56,553 bases of DNA from Nitrospirae bacterium JdFR-81 (lineage in GTDB: Bacteria; Nitrospirota; Thermodesulfovibrionia; UBA6902): the NCBI GenBank assembly GCA_002011735.1, contig MTOQ01000013.1, positions 1-56,553 on the forward strand. The letters are read 5' to 3'. Position 1 is the first letter of the stretch, and each line of letters opens with the position of its first letter. Under the pieces are notes generated by a model that was not told the origin of the DNA, did not search any database, and worked only from the letters and a program-made list of their open reading frames with translations. This document shows positions 34,288 through 43,645 of this stretch, one piece after another. The position numbers and the translations under genes are program-made.

Positions 34288-35294
34288 CTCTTCTTCTCCT
34301 TTACGGCACCAAAGAGTTCAGGCTTTACATTCCTGTCGATCAATGGGGCAAAACAGTTCATCAGGAGTATTGCGAACATGACACCCTCAGGGAAACCGCC
34401 CTTGAGACGGATGAGCATAGTGATGGCACCACAGCCTATACCAAAGATTATCTGCCCCTTCCTTATGGTTGGGCATGTCACATAGTCTGTAGCCATAAAG
34501 AATGCACCCAGTATGAGACCACCGCTCAGGAGGTGTATAAGCGGGTCTCCTGTGAAGAGCCCCTCTTTGCCGCCAAAGACCCAAGCGAGTATGGCGACTG
34601 TTGAGAGGAATGATATGGGTATATGCCAGGTGATGTACCTCTTATAGAGCAGATATGCGGCACCGATGAGCAGGAGGATCACCGATGTCTCACCAAGGGA
34701 GCCTGCCCTGTTCCCAAAGAGCAGGTTTATATAGAGGTCCCCTTTACTGCCGAACTCCTCGATCAGCTTGTTAATCCCTTCTTCCTTTAGTATACCGAGC
34801 GGGGTTGCTGTGGTCTTTGCATCAAGGGCAGTAAACTGGGCTGTTGGTGCACTCCATGTGGTCATCGCCCTTGGCCATGTTATGAGCAGGAACGCCCTGC
34901 CGATAAGGGCAGGGTTAAAGATGTTATAACCGAGGCCACCAAAGAGCTGTTTTGTTATCACAACTGCCACAACAGAACCCACAATAGGGATATAAAACGG
35001 CACAGATGGCGGCAGGTTCATCCCCAGCAGCAGCCCTGTAAGGAATGCACTCCCGTCACTTATGGTGATCTGCCTCTTCAGGGCCTTCTGGAAGAGATAC
35101 TCAGACAGGACAGAGCTTATTATACACAGTGCTGTGACAAAGACGGCCCTCGGTCCAAAGTAATAGAATGAGGCGATCAGGGCAGGCATGAGGGAGAGGT
35201 TCACACTCCACATGATGCGGCCCACCGTCTCCCTGTCCCTCACATGAGGGCTCACGGAGACTATGAGTGGATGTCTCTTCTGTTCAACAGCCAT
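34284..35294 (-). CDS. rnfD: RnfD, membrane flavoprotein subunit of Rnf
   Basis: A 336-residue protein with about ten membrane helices. The covalent-FMN region is DAKTTATPLG (about residues 158-167), equivalent to the SGATPL motif of other RnfD proteins with the acceptor Thr near 164; the first residues of the motif differ (TTAT for SGAT). GLGYNIFNPALIGRAFLLI and SGGLILGAFFMATDYVTCP are family signatures. RnfD with RnfG carries electrons through the membrane and takes part in ion transport. It is 12 bases downstream of rnfC. Confidence 0.95.
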   Translation of the reverse strand: MAVEQKRHPLIVSVSPHVRDRETVGRIMWSVNLSLMPALIASFYYFGPRAVFVTALCIISSVLSEYLFQKALKRQITISDGSAFLTGLLLGMNLPPSVPFYIPIVGSVVAVVITKQLFGGLGYNIFNPALIGRAFLLITWPRAMTTWSAPTAQFTALDAKTTATPLGILKEEGINKLIEEFGSKGDLYINLLFGNRAGSLGETSVILLLIGAAYLLYKRYITWHIPISFLSTVAILAWVFGGKEGLFTGDPLIHLLSGGLILGAFFMATDYVTCPTIRKGQIIFGIGCGAITMLIRLKGGFPEGVMFAILLMNCFAPLIDRNVKPELFGAVKEKKR

Positions 35295-35306
35295 CTCTTC
35301 TACTTT

Positions 35307-36620
35307 TTACGGCTTTGTCTGTGACTTTGCCAGCCTTATAAACTGCACAATCGGCCTCTTTGACGGGCATATGAAGGCACACGACCCACACTCAAAGCAA
35401 TCAAAGAGGTTATATTCCTTTGCCTCTTCATAATGCCCCTTCTCAGAGAGGATGCTCAGCATGGATGGGTTGAGACCCATCGGACAGACATCTATGCACC
35501 TGCCACACCTTATGCAGGCAAAATACTCCTCTGACGGGAAGAACTCCTCCTCTGTCTGGACAAGCACCCCTGATGTGCCCTTGACAACAGGCACATCAAG
35601 GCTCCACTGTGCAAAACCCATCATCGGCCCACCGACTATCACCTTGACCGCCCCGTCCACGAGCCCCCCACAGTCCTCGATCAGCTCTGAGAGCATCATC
35701 CCAATCCTCACCTTCAGGTTCTTTGGCTCCCTTACACCCCTTCCGGTTACCGTTACCACCCTCTCTATAAGGGGTTTTCTGTATCTGACGGCCTCATAAA
35801 TGGCAACCGCTGTGCCGACATTCTGCACCACAACACCCACATCCATTGGTAGCCCACCCTTTGGAGGCACCTCCCTGCCTGTTATCGCCTTTATGAGCAT
35901 CTTCTCGGCACCCTGTGGGTACTTCACCTTTAGCTGTCTGACGTCTATGTCTCCCTCACCGACCGTGGCATCCTTCATCACCTTGATGGCATCAGGCTTA
36001 TTCATCTCTATGCCTATAAACCCCCTTGGTACACCAAGTGCCCTCATTATGATCTTCAGGCCATTGACCACATCCTCTGGCCGTTCAACCATCAGTCTGT
36101 GGTCAGCAGTAAGGTAGGGTTCACACTCTGCACCATTGAGGATGACCGTGTCGATCGGCTTCTCCTTTGGAGGAGAAAGCTTTACGCTTGTGGGGAAGGC
36201 TGCACCACCAAGGCCCACTATCCCTGCATCCCTGATGAGGGCCTTTATCTCATCAGGGGGGAGGTTCAGATAATCAGGGTTGTCCTCAAGGGGGAGTGGT
36301 TCGTCCTTACCATCACTCTCTATGACAATTGAGGGGACCATCCTTCCAGATGGATGGAGGAAATCGGATATGGCTATGACCTTCCCTGAGATGGATGCAT
36401 GCACAGGTGCAGAGACAAAGCCAGGGGGAGAGCCTATCATCTGGTATCTCTTAACCTCTTCGCCTATATTCACCTCGGGCTTTGCAGGTGCACCTATGTG
36501 CTGGCTCAATGGGATCACCACACGCCTTGGAAGGTGGGCACTCTCGATAGGCTTATGGGCGGTGAGCTCCTTTGATTCATGTGGATGCACACCACGCTCG
36601 AATGTATCGGCCTTAACCAT
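35307..36620 (-). CDS. rnfC: RnfC, NADH-interacting Fe-S/flavin subunit of Rnf
   Basis: A 437-residue soluble subunit and first gene of the operon. The N-terminal RnfC domain (VVIPLSQHIGAPAKPEVNIGEEV), a flavin/NADH region with GIVGLGGAAFPTSVKL (about 140) and a C-terminal pair of 4Fe-4S motifs, CIRCGRCIDVCPMGLNP and CFECGSCAFICPSKRP, are visible. It exchanges electrons with NAD at the cytoplasmic face. GGGAGGAAGGG precedes the ATG and a good promoter lies about 45 bases upstream. The gene order CDGEAB is that of the clostridial and thermophile Rnf operons. Confidence 0.95.
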   Translation of the reverse strand: MVKADTFERGVHPHESKELTAHKPIESAHLPRRVVIPLSQHIGAPAKPEVNIGEEVKRYQMIGSPPGFVSAPVHASISGKVIAISDFLHPSGRMVPSIVIESDGKDEPLPLEDNPDYLNLPPDEIKALIRDAGIVGLGGAAFPTSVKLSPPKEKPIDTVILNGAECEPYLTADHRLMVERPEDVVNGLKIIMRALGVPRGFIGIEMNKPDAIKVMKDATVGEGDIDVRQLKVKYPQGAEKMLIKAITGREVPPKGGLPMDVGVVVQNVGTAVAIYEAVRYRKPLIERVVTVTGRGVREPKNLKVRIGMMLSELIEDCGGLVDGAVKVIVGGPMMGFAQWSLDVPVVKGTSGVLVQTEEEFFPSEEYFACIRCGRCIDVCPMGLNPSMLSILSEKGHYEEAKEYNLFDCFECGSCAFICPSKRPIVQFIRLAKSQTKP

Positions 36621-36664
36621 AATAGCCCTTCCTCCCTCGAGGGTCTGGAGAAAAAATCTGCAAA

Positions 36665-36693
36665 GAATAACATTTAAAATAAAATTCTGTCAA
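36665..36693 (-). promoter_or_regulatory. Promoter of the rnf operon
   Basis: On the minus strand: TTGACA (36693-36688), a 17-base spacer and TTATTC (36670-36665). It leaves a leader of roughly 40 bases with a palindrome CCCTCGAGGG and a strong GGGAGG site before rnfC. It lies back to back with the degQ promoter. Confidence 0.6.
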
Positions 36694-36732
36694 CACCACC
36701 CCCCTCTCTGTTCTGGATGGGGATGGCCTCGG

Positions 36733-36762
36733 TTTACAACATCAGATTTTTAGAGTTATAAT
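36733..36762 (+). promoter_or_regulatory. Promoter of the degQ gene, predicted leaderless
   Basis: TTTACA (36733-36738), 18-base spacer, TATAAT (36757-36762), then six bases to the GTG at 36769. The start codon therefore coincides with the expected transcription start. No Shine-Dalgarno sequence is present. Confidence 0.55.
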
Positions 36763-36768
36763 GAAATA

Positions 36769-38232
36769 GTGAACAGAAAAACAGTCCTTTTAATCATACT
36801 ATTCCTCCTCCTTGGCTATGTAATAGGCACACATACTGGTTCTGTGTCATCAGGGCCTGAACAGCCGATTAATCCATATATACCGCGTGTCTCCCAGGGG
36901 CTTTCTGAAAAGAGCATAGCATTCTCGGATGTGGTCAAGAGTGTCATCCCGACGGTTGTGAACATCTCCACGACCAAGACCATGGAGAGGGACATCCCCT
37001 TCCAGCACTTCTTTGAGGGTCCGTTGAGGGACTTTCTTGAGCCCTTCCGGATGCCGAAGAGGTGGAAGGAACAGAGCCTTGGGTCAGGTGTGATCGTCTC
37101 CTCTGACGGCTATATCATCACAAACTCCCATGTGGTGGAGAAGGCAGAGGTTATAAAGGTCACCCTGTATGATAAACAGACCTACAAGGGGAAGGTTGTT
37201 GGTATGGATAAGAAGACCGATGTGGCCGTGATAAAGATACCCGCAAAGAACCTCCAGGCGATAAGATGGGGGGACTCTGATAAGCTCCAGGTGGGCGAGT
37301 TCGTGCTCGCCTTTGGCAACCCCTATGGCCTCAACCATACCGTTACAATGGGTATTGTGAGTGCCCTGGGAAGGGCGGATGTGGGTATCACAGACTATGA
37401 GGATTTCATCCAGACCGACGCAGCGATAAACCCTGGCAATTCAGGCGGCCCGCTCGTCAACATAAATGGTGAATTGATAGGCATAAATACGGCCATCTTC
37501 TCAAACACGGGTGGATATCAGGGCATAGGCTTTGCGGTCCCGAGCAATATGGCCAGGGCGGTGATGCGACAGCTGATAGAGGAGGGTAAGGTTACCCGTG
37601 GCTGGCTCGGGGTGACCATCCAGAAGGTTACACCCGAGCTTGCAAGGGAGTTCGGGCTCAAAAAACCAGCAGGTGCACTGGTTACAGATGTCTTCAAGGG
37701 GAGCCCGGCTGAGAAGGCAGGCATAAAGAGGGGGGATGTGATCGTTGGGTTAAACGGTATAGAGATAAGGGACGTGGAGTCCCTGAGAAACAGGGTTGCA
37801 CAGACAGAGGTCGGTAGCACCGTGAGGATAAAGGTCAAAAGGGATGGCAGGACTCTACACATGGATGTGACAATTGCTGAACTGCCCGATGATGTTGCGA
37901 TGCTGTCGTCAAGCAGGATGGACGAGGTGGAGGAGGATGAGGGCACGGTGGCAGGCCTCAGTGTCATGGAGCTTACCGAGGATATTGCAAGACAGCTTGG
38001 GCTTTCAGGTTCAGAGGAGGGGATCGTGGTCAGCAGGGTGGAACCCTATAGCCCTGCAGACGAGGCAGGGGTCAGAAAGGGCGACGTGATCCAGGAGATA
38101 AACAGGAAGAGGGTAAGGAATATGGAGGATTTCAACCGTATAGTATCGACCCTGAAGGAAGGGGATGTGATGTTGCTATTTATCAACAGGAATGGAAAGA
38201 AGTTTTATATACCCGTAAAGTTCTTCTCTTAG
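36769..38232 (+). CDS. degQ: DegP/DegQ (HtrA) family periplasmic serine protease
   Basis: A 487-residue envelope protease. An N-terminal helix (about 4-22) serves as signal or anchor. The trypsin-like domain (about 75-270) has the triad His in TNSHVVEK, Asp in KTDVAVIKI and Ser in NPGNSGGPL. Two PDZ domains follow (about 275-375 and 395-485; LVTDVFKGSPAEKAGIKRGD and SRVEPYSPADEAGVRKGD). It degrades or refolds misfolded envelope proteins. The GTG start is supported by the promoter six bases upstream. The PIN-TRAM gene begins 15 bases after the stop. Confidence 0.93.
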   Translation: MNRKTVLLIILFLLLGYVIGTHTGSVSSGPEQPINPYIPRVSQGLSEKSIAFSDVVKSVIPTVVNISTTKTMERDIPFQHFFEGPLRDFLEPFRMPKRWKEQSLGSGVIVSSDGYIITNSHVVEKAEVIKVTLYDKQTYKGKVVGMDKKTDVAVIKIPAKNLQAIRWGDSDKLQVGEFVLAFGNPYGLNHTVTMGIVSALGRADVGITDYEDFIQTDAAINPGNSGGPLVNINGELIGINTAIFSNTGGYQGIGFAVPSNMARAVMRQLIEEGKVTRGWLGVTIQKVTPELAREFGLKKPAGALVTDVFKGSPAEKAGIKRGDVIVGLNGIEIRDVESLRNRVAQTEVGSTVRIKVKRDGRTLHMDVTIAELPDDVAMLSSSRMDEVEEDEGTVAGLSVMELTEDIARQLGLSGSEEGIVVSRVEPYSPADEAGVRKGDVIQEINRKRVRNMEDFNRIVSTLKEGDVMLLFINRNGKKFYIPVKFFS

Positions 38233-38247
38233 GGGAAAGGGGGTAGG

Positions 38248-39255
38248 GTGATGTTTTATCGGATATTATTGATCTTCTTCTTCATGGCCGGTGGTTATGC
38301 TATCGGTCTTGATAGAGGGCTATCCTATGAGGGCATCCTTTATGGTGCAGGGGTCGGAGTCATCGCACTCGTCCTGGACCTTATAAATACCAGAATGGGC
38401 ATAGGTGCACTGTTGGGGAGCCTGTCAGGACTGCTGGTTGGGATAATCTTTGCAAATCTGCTTTATTATCCTGTGAAGGGGTTGTTCACCGATGAGCAGG
38501 GTATCATGGTCTCCCTCATCCTGAACGCCCTCTTTGGATATAGTGGCCTCTTCTACGGCCTGAGAAAGGGCAAGGATCTGACGCTCTCTGACATACTCAA
38601 GGTGTTAAAGGGGAGTATGACCGGAGAGCAGCCAAAGATTATAGATACGAGTGTGATTATCGACGGGAGGATCGCTGATGTCTGTGACTCGGGTTTTCTT
38701 GAGGGCACATTCATCATACCCCAGTTCATCCTCCAGGAGCTCCAGTATATAGCCGATTCTGCCGATGCCCTGAAGAGGGCAAGGGGCAGGAGGGGGCTTG
38801 ATGTGCTCCACAGGATACAGAAGATGTCCAATGTAACCGTTAAGATAGTGGATGAGGACTTCCCGCATATAAAGGAGGTGGATGCCAAGCTCGTTGCCCT
38901 CGCAAAGATGCACGGGGGCAAGATCGTTACAAATGATTTTAACCTCAACAAGGTTGCACAGCTCCACGGGGTGTCGGTCCTTAACCTCAATGAGCTTGCC
39001 AATGCGTTGAAGCCCGTGGTCCTGCCAGGCGAGAGCATGAATATATTTATCGTTAAGGAGGGTAAGGAGTTCAATCAGGGGGTTGGTTACCTTGATGACG
39101 GGACGATGGTCGTTGTTGATAATGCAAGGAGGCTGATAAACCACAGGGTTGATGTGGTGGTGACCAGTGTCCTTCAGACAACCGCGGGCAGGATGATCTT
39201 CGCAAGGCTGAAGGAGGAGGCAGAGAGGGAGGAGCTCAGGGTTGTGAGACGCTGA
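38248..39255 (+). CDS. PIN-TRAM domain membrane protein (YacL-like)
   Basis: A 335-residue protein with four membrane helices (about residues 5-110), a PIN nuclease-like domain (about 125-250; IIDTSVIIDGRIADV with conserved Asp, RGRRGLDVL, KIVTNDFNLNKVA) and a C-terminal TRAM domain (about 260-325; VGYLDDGTMVVVDNARR). This arrangement is the YacL/integral-membrane PIN family, often encoded next to ispD as here. The acidic PIN residues are present, so RNase activity is possible. GGGGGTAGGGTG precedes the ATG. Its stop overlaps the ispD ATG by one base. Confidence 0.92.
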   Translation: MMFYRILLIFFFMAGGYAIGLDRGLSYEGILYGAGVGVIALVLDLINTRMGIGALLGSLSGLLVGIIFANLLYYPVKGLFTDEQGIMVSLILNALFGYSGLFYGLRKGKDLTLSDILKVLKGSMTGEQPKIIDTSVIIDGRIADVCDSGFLEGTFIIPQFILQELQYIADSADALKRARGRRGLDVLHRIQKMSNVTVKIVDEDFPHIKEVDAKLVALAKMHGGKIVTNDFNLNKVAQLHGVSVLNLNELANALKPVVLPGESMNIFIVKEGKEFNQGVGYLDDGTMVVVDNARRLINHRVDVVVTSVLQTTAGRMIFARLKEEAEREELRVVRR

Positions 39256-39950
39256 TGAGGGCCAAGGCCATAGCAATAGTCCCCTCTGCCGGTGTTGGAA
39301 GGAGGTTTGACCCTTTTATAAAGAAGACCTTTGCAGACCTAAATGGTCTGCCCCTCCTCATCCAGACACTGAAAAGGCTGAATCAGTCACGCTGTATAGG
39401 GGAGATCATACCTGTCATGAGGCCTGAGGATATTGAAGAGGGATATGAGATGGCGATCAGCCACGGCCTTGAGAAGGTGAAGAGGATAGTGCCAGGGGGG
39501 AGGGAGAGGCAGGATTCGGTGTATAATGGCCTCAGATCCATTGAGGCCGATGCGCCTGTGCTTATACATGATGGGGTGAGGCCGATCATCCCTGATGGCC
39601 TGATCGAGAGGCTTATGGACGAGCTTGATGGTTATGATGGTGTTGTCCCTGGTGTGCCTCTCAGGGAGACCATAAAGATGGTTGATAAGGGGGTGGTGGT
39701 GAGGACGGTGAGTCGTGAAGGGTTGTGGAGCATCCAGACACCACAGCTCTTCCATATAGAGGCCCTCAGGAGGGCCTATCAGAGCGCCTATAGTGACGGC
39801 TACTATGCAACCGATGACTCGGCACTGGTGGAGAGGATCGGTGGGAGGGTAAAGATCATAATGGGAAGCCTCTTTAATATAAAGGTTACCACCCCTGAAG
39901 ACCTTGAGATGGTAAGGTATCTGCTCTCCAGCAGAAAAGAGGCCCGTTGA
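39255..39950 (+). CDS. ispD: 2-C-methyl-D-erythritol 4-phosphate cytidylyltransferase IspD
   Basis: A 231-residue cytidylyltransferase of the MEP isoprenoid pathway. The nucleotide-binding start is IVPSAGVGRRFDPFIKKTFADL, followed by PGGRERQDSVYNGL, VLIHDGVRP and IQTPQLFHIEALRRAY, and the C-terminal KVTTPEDL. It joins MEP with CTP. Translationally coupled to the PIN-TRAM gene (TGATG) and followed by ispF after three bases, a standard arrangement. Confidence 0.94.
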   Translation: MRAKAIAIVPSAGVGRRFDPFIKKTFADLNGLPLLIQTLKRLNQSRCIGEIIPVMRPEDIEEGYEMAISHGLEKVKRIVPGGRERQDSVYNGLRSIEADAPVLIHDGVRPIIPDGLIERLMDELDGYDGVVPGVPLRETIKMVDKGVVVRTVSREGLWSIQTPQLFHIEALRRAYQSAYSDGYYATDDSALVERIGGRVKIIMGSLFNIKVTTPEDLEMVRYLLSSRKEAR

Positions 39951-39953
39951 TTT

Positions 39954-40436
39954 ATGAGGATAGGCATAGGATTTGATTCGCACAGGTTTATGGAGGGAAG
40001 GAGGCTTGTGTTGGGGGGGGTTGAGATACCCTTTGAGAGGGGTCTTTGGGGGCACTCTGATGCAGATGTCCTGTGTCATGCAATAATAGACTCGATAATA
40101 GGGGCACTCGGGCTTGGTGATATAGGAAGGCACTACCCTGATACGGATGAGAGGTGGAAGGACGCCTCGAGCATCGGCCTCCTCAAGGAGACCATTGGCC
40201 TGATGAGGATGAGCGGTTATGATATATTATGGATAGACTCTGTGGTGATAGCAGAGGAGCCCAAGATCGGGCCTTTTATAGATTCGATGAAGGAGGAGAT
40301 CTCGAAGGCCGGGATACCAAGGGAGAGGATAAATATAAAGGCCAAGACGGCCGAGGGTATGGGCCTTATAGGCAGGGGTGAGGGGATGGCTGCACAGGCG
40401 GTCTGCCTCCTTGTCCGGCTTGGTGAGCCGAATTAA
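39954..40436 (+). CDS. ispF: 2-C-methyl-D-erythritol 2,4-cyclodiphosphate synthase IspF
   Basis: A 160-residue enzyme with GIGFDSHRF (metal ligands Asp8 and His10), LGGVEIPFERGLWGHSDADVLCHAIID (third ligand His in the GHSDAD motif), GLGDIGRHYPDTD and the C-terminal KAKTAEGMGLIGRGEGMAAQAVCL. It cyclises CDP-ME 2-phosphate in the MEP pathway. Intact and of normal length. IspE and other MEP enzymes are not in the window. Confidence 0.95.
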   Translation: MRIGIGFDSHRFMEGRRLVLGGVEIPFERGLWGHSDADVLCHAIIDSIIGALGLGDIGRHYPDTDERWKDASSIGLLKETIGLMRMSGYDILWIDSVVIAEEPKIGPFIDSMKEEISKAGIPRERINIKAKTAEGMGLIGRGEGMAAQAVCLLVRLGEPN

Positions 40437-40465
40437 AATACCTTGAAAGGGGGTATGGGACATAG

Positions 40466-40981
40466 ATGAGATACCGGGGGATCATCCTGATCGTCTTGCT
40501 CGCCCTGGCATTGATAGCCATCGTGTTCCTTCCGAGTGAGAGGTCATACATGACCGTGGCAGCTGTGGGAAAGCCAGCACCTGACTTTGAACTCAGGGAC
40601 TCTACAGGCAGGCTCTGGAGGCTCTCTGACCTCAGGGGCAAGGTGGTCTTTATAAACTTCTGGGCCACATGGTGCACAACCTGTAAGGCAGAGATGCCAT
40701 ATAAGGAGAGGCTCTACAAGAAGATGCAGGGCAGACCATTCCAGATGCTCGGGATACTCTTCAGGGATAACCCTCATAATCTTGTCCAGTATTTCAAGGA
40801 ACACAAAGTCAGTCCACCAACGCTTATAAGCCCTGACAACAAGGTTGCAAGGCTCTACGGGATAACCGGCGTCCCTGAGACCTTTATCGTGGATAAGAAC
40901 GGGATTATAAGGGAGAAGATAGTCGGTCCAAGGGAGTGGGACAGCCCTGAAAGCATCGCATTGATCGAGAAGTGGCTTTAG
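40466..40981 (+). CDS. TlpA/ResA-like membrane-anchored thioredoxin (CTTC)
   Basis: A 171-residue thiol-disulfide protein. A membrane anchor (about 5-22) precedes a redoxin domain with PAPDFELRDSTGRLWRLSDL, the active site FWATWCTTCKAEMP (two Cys, residues about 71 and 74) and the cis-Pro loop GVPETFIVDKNG. It would reduce periplasmic disulfides, for instance during cytochrome c maturation. It is an ordinary Cys relative of the selenoprotein encoded at 30546-31127. It lies between ispF and a QueG-like gene. Confidence 0.9.
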   Translation: MRYRGIILIVLLALALIAIVFLPSERSYMTVAAVGKPAPDFELRDSTGRLWRLSDLRGKVVFINFWATWCTTCKAEMPYKERLYKKMQGRPFQMLGILFRDNPHNLVQYFKEHKVSPPTLISPDNKVARLYGITGVPETFIVDKNGIIREKIVGPREWDSPESIALIEKWL

Positions 40982-40985
40982 GATT

Positions 40986-41657
40986 ATGTATGATGAACTG
41001 CAGGAGATCGCCATCTCTTCAGGCATCACCCTCTTTGGTGTTGGTTACATAGATGACCTGAGGCCACACTTTGATGCACTCCCTCTGGAACAGACGGAGG
41101 GCCTCTCATATGGCATATCCATAGGGGTGAGGCTCTCTGACCCAGTCCTCGATGGTATAAAGACCGGCCCAACACACCACTATCTGCATCACTACAGGAT
41201 GGTCAATATGCTGCTTGATCAGACGGCCCTGAGGCTCTCACTCGCCATACAGGGCAGAGGGTATAATGCCATGCCCATCCCAGCGAGTCAGATCATAGAC
41301 TGGCAGAGGCAGATCGCACACCTATCACACAAGATGATAGCACTGAGGGCAGGGATGGGCTGGATAGGAAGGAATAACCTCCTTGTACACCCTGAGTATG
41401 GCTCCAGGATAAGGCTCGCAACCATCCTCACGGACATGCCCCTCAGGGTCGATGAGCCATTAAATGATGGGTCATGTGGTGATTGCAGGCTGTGCATAGA
41501 GGCGTGTCCTGTGTCAGCGATCAAAGAGACCCATAAGGAGTGGGATAAAGAGGCCTGCCTTGAGAGGCTCAGATCCTACACAAAGACCCATAACATAGGC
41601 CAGTACATATGTGGACTATGCGTTAAGGTGTGTAGGCCAAAGGGGCTTAAAGGCTGA
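40986..41657 (+). CDS. QueG-like 4Fe-4S protein, short form
   Basis: A 223-residue protein related to epoxyqueuosine reductase. Central GMGWIGRNNLLVHPEYGSRIRLATILTDMPL is the DUF1730 cobalamin-binding signature region, followed by a 4Fe-4S motif CGDCRLCIEACPVSAI and a second Cys cluster CGLCVKVC. Canonical QueG (about 350-380 residues) has a C-terminal HEAT domain, which is absent, so queuosine function is uncertain and a general corrinoid Fe-S reductase role is an alternative. It starts four bases after the thioredoxin-like gene. Confidence 0.78.
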   Translation: MYDELQEIAISSGITLFGVGYIDDLRPHFDALPLEQTEGLSYGISIGVRLSDPVLDGIKTGPTHHYLHHYRMVNMLLDQTALRLSLAIQGRGYNAMPIPASQIIDWQRQIAHLSHKMIALRAGMGWIGRNNLLVHPEYGSRIRLATILTDMPLRVDEPLNDGSCGDCRLCIEACPVSAIKETHKEWDKEACLERLRSYTKTHNIGQYICGLCVKVCRPKGLKG

Positions 41658-41664
41658 GGGATCG

Positions 41665-42189
41665 ATGGAGCGGAGGGGGCCACTGCCTGCCAAGCTGTTC
41701 ATAGGGATGCTATCAGGCGATACATCCCTCCTCTATGGGATGAAGGCCGAGCTTGAGGCCATCTTCGGCCCATGCGATATGGAGAGTCCTGTGTGGCAAT
41801 GGGAGCACACCGATTATTACAAGAGGGAGATGGGTGGAGGGTTGAAGAGATATTTTGTATTCTTCAGTGGTCTGATCAATCGTGGAGACATCGTCAGGAT
41901 AAAACTCAGGACCATGGAGCTTGAGAGGGACCACCTCAATGACCGTGGTGGAAGGAGGATCAATCTCGACCCTGGCTATCTTGATACGGCCAGGGTGGTG
42001 CTCGTCTCAACAAAGGACTACTCTCACAGGATATATCTTGGAGACGGCATATACGGTGAGGTCACACTCATCTATTCAAAGGGGGCCTTCCGTCCCCTGC
42101 CATACACATACCCTGACTTCAGGACAGAAGAATATAGAGAGCTCTTTAGACAGGCGCGGAGTATATACAAGAGGGAGCTAACCATGTGA
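41665..42189 (+). CDS. DUF4416 family protein
   Basis: 174 residues from the ATG at 41665 (preceded by GAGGGA). The sequence LPAKLFIGMLSGDTSLLYGMKAELEAIFGPCDMESP and the later DRGGRRINLDPGYLDTARVVLVSTKDYSHRIYLGDGIYGEVTLIY match DUF4416, a small protein family frequent in anaerobic bacteria, with no known function. It is the last plus-strand gene of this run; apt on the other strand ends 24 bases away. Confidence 0.82.
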   Translation: MERRGPLPAKLFIGMLSGDTSLLYGMKAELEAIFGPCDMESPVWQWEHTDYYKREMGGGLKRYFVFFSGLINRGDIVRIKLRTMELERDHLNDRGGRRINLDPGYLDTARVVLVSTKDYSHRIYLGDGIYGEVTLIYSKGAFRPLPYTYPDFRTEEYRELFRQARSIYKRELTM

Positions 42190-42212
42190 CCCTGATGTTT
42201 CTGTCTTGTGGT

Positions 42213-42746
42213 CTACTCCCCCTCGAACTCAGTGAGGTAGTATATATTGTATCCCTTCTCTTTCAGCTTTTTATACCCGCCCACATCAGGCAGGTTGACG
42301 ATGAAACACATCTCTGCGACCACCCCTCCAAGCTTCTCCACGAGCTGTGCAGCAGCGAGTGCGGTTCCGCCTGTTGCAAGCAGGTCATCGACAAGGAGGA
42401 CCCTCGTTCCGTTCTCAAGGGCATCCTCGTGCATCTCTATCTGGTCTGTCCCGTATTCAAGCTCATACTCCTGACGCACCACCTTGGCAGGTAGCTTCCC
42501 CTTCTTTCTTATCGGGACAAAGCCCTTGCCCAGGGTATAGGAGAGTGCACCACCTATTATGAACCCCCTTGACTCAATGCCCACGATCACATCAAAATCA
42601 ATGTCCCCTTTTATGTATCTCTGCGTGAAGTTGTCGATCACCAGCCTGAAACCAACCGGATCCTTTATAAGGGTGGTGATGTCCCTGAACATGATCCCCT
42701 TCTTGGGATAGTGTGGAATGGTCCTGATTCTTGACTTGATCGGCAT
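42213..42746 (-). CDS. apt: Adenine phosphoribosyltransferase
   Basis: A 177-residue type I PRTase. The PRPP-binding motif is VLLVDDLLATGGTA (about residues 115-128); IVGIESRGFIIGGALSY, GFVPIRKKGKLPAKV and YELEYGTDQIEMHEDAL are APRT signatures. It converts adenine and PRPP to AMP. It lies 18 bases downstream of mtnP, so it can recover the adenine released from methylthioadenosine. Confidence 0.95.
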   Translation of the reverse strand: MPIKSRIRTIPHYPKKGIMFRDITTLIKDPVGFRLVIDNFTQRYIKGDIDFDVIVGIESRGFIIGGALSYTLGKGFVPIRKKGKLPAKVVRQEYELEYGTDQIEMHEDALENGTRVLLVDDLLATGGTALAAAQLVEKLGGVVAEMCFIVNLPDVGGYKKLKEKGYNIYYLTEFEGE

Positions 42747-42764
42747 AACAACCCTCCCCTTATA

Positions 42765-43529
42765 TTATCTTACGCATACATCATCATAATCCTTAATCTT
42801 TGGGATAACATTCAGGAATAGCCTTATCACATTCTCTGCGTTCTTCTGCATGGTCTCCACGATCATCTCCCAGGTGACAGGCTCCTCCTCTTCGTGCCAG
42901 CAATCATAATCGGTTGACATGGCTATGGAGGCATAGTGCATCTTCTTCTCCCTTGCAAGATTTACCTCGGGCACGGTGCTCATATTTATGACATCTGCAT
43001 TCCAGCTCCTGAAGAGGTGGCTCTCTGCCTTTGTCGAAAACCTTGGCCCTTCAATCGTTATTACGGTCTTGTTTTTGTGATATGGGATGCCAAGCTCCTC
43101 TGCTGATGCAGAGAGGAGGTCGATGAGGTTTGGGCAGAATGGATCAGCCATTGGTGTATGGACAACCTCGGTCTCATCAAAGAATGTGGTCTCCCTCTTC
43201 TTGGTATGGTCTATGAACTGATCGGGGAATACGAGGTGGCCTGGCTTTATCTCCTCCCTGAGTGAGCCGACCGCAGTGGATGCAAGGATATGTGTGCAGC
43301 CCTGTTCCTTCAATGCCCATATATTTGCCCTGAAGTTGACGCCCGAGGGGTATATCGAATGGTCCCTTCCGTGTCGGGCGAGGATCACCACATCTATGCC
43401 CTCGATTGTGCCACACATAAGGGAGGATGTAGGAGGGCCATATGGTGTCTCCACCGTCACCTCCTCTGCATCCTTGAGGATTTCAGGATTATCGAGTCCG
43501 GAGCCACCAATTATGCCTATCTTGATCAT
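42765..43529 (-). CDS. mtnP: S-methyl-5'-thioadenosine phosphorylase
   Basis: A 254-residue phosphorylase of the PNP/MTAP family. Seen are IGIIGGSGLDNPEIL, LARHGRDHSIYPSGVNFRANIWALK, ASTAVGSLREEIKPGHLVFPDQFIDHT and EGPRFSTKAESHLFRSWNADVINMSTVPEVNLAREKKM. It splits methylthioadenosine into adenine and methylthioribose-1-phosphate; apt and mtnA (48825) encode the next steps for each product. A GGGGGTGA site precedes the ATG. Confidence 0.93.
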   Translation of the reverse strand: MIKIGIIGGSGLDNPEILKDAEEVTVETPYGPPTSSLMCGTIEGIDVVILARHGRDHSIYPSGVNFRANIWALKEQGCTHILASTAVGSLREEIKPGHLVFPDQFIDHTKKRETTFFDETEVVHTPMADPFCPNLIDLLSASAEELGIPYHKNKTVITIEGPRFSTKAESHLFRSWNADVINMSTVPEVNLAREKKMHYASIAMSTDYDCWHEEEEPVTWEMIVETMQKNAENVIRLFLNVIPKIKDYDDVCVR

Positions 43530-43645
43530 TTTTTAATCACCCCCTGATGATCTTTAAAATTATAGACATTATCCTTTGAAATATTCAATGTTTTTTGTAA
43601 TATAGTAGAGTATGGTCCGGTATCACACCGGATGGGGAGTTTCAG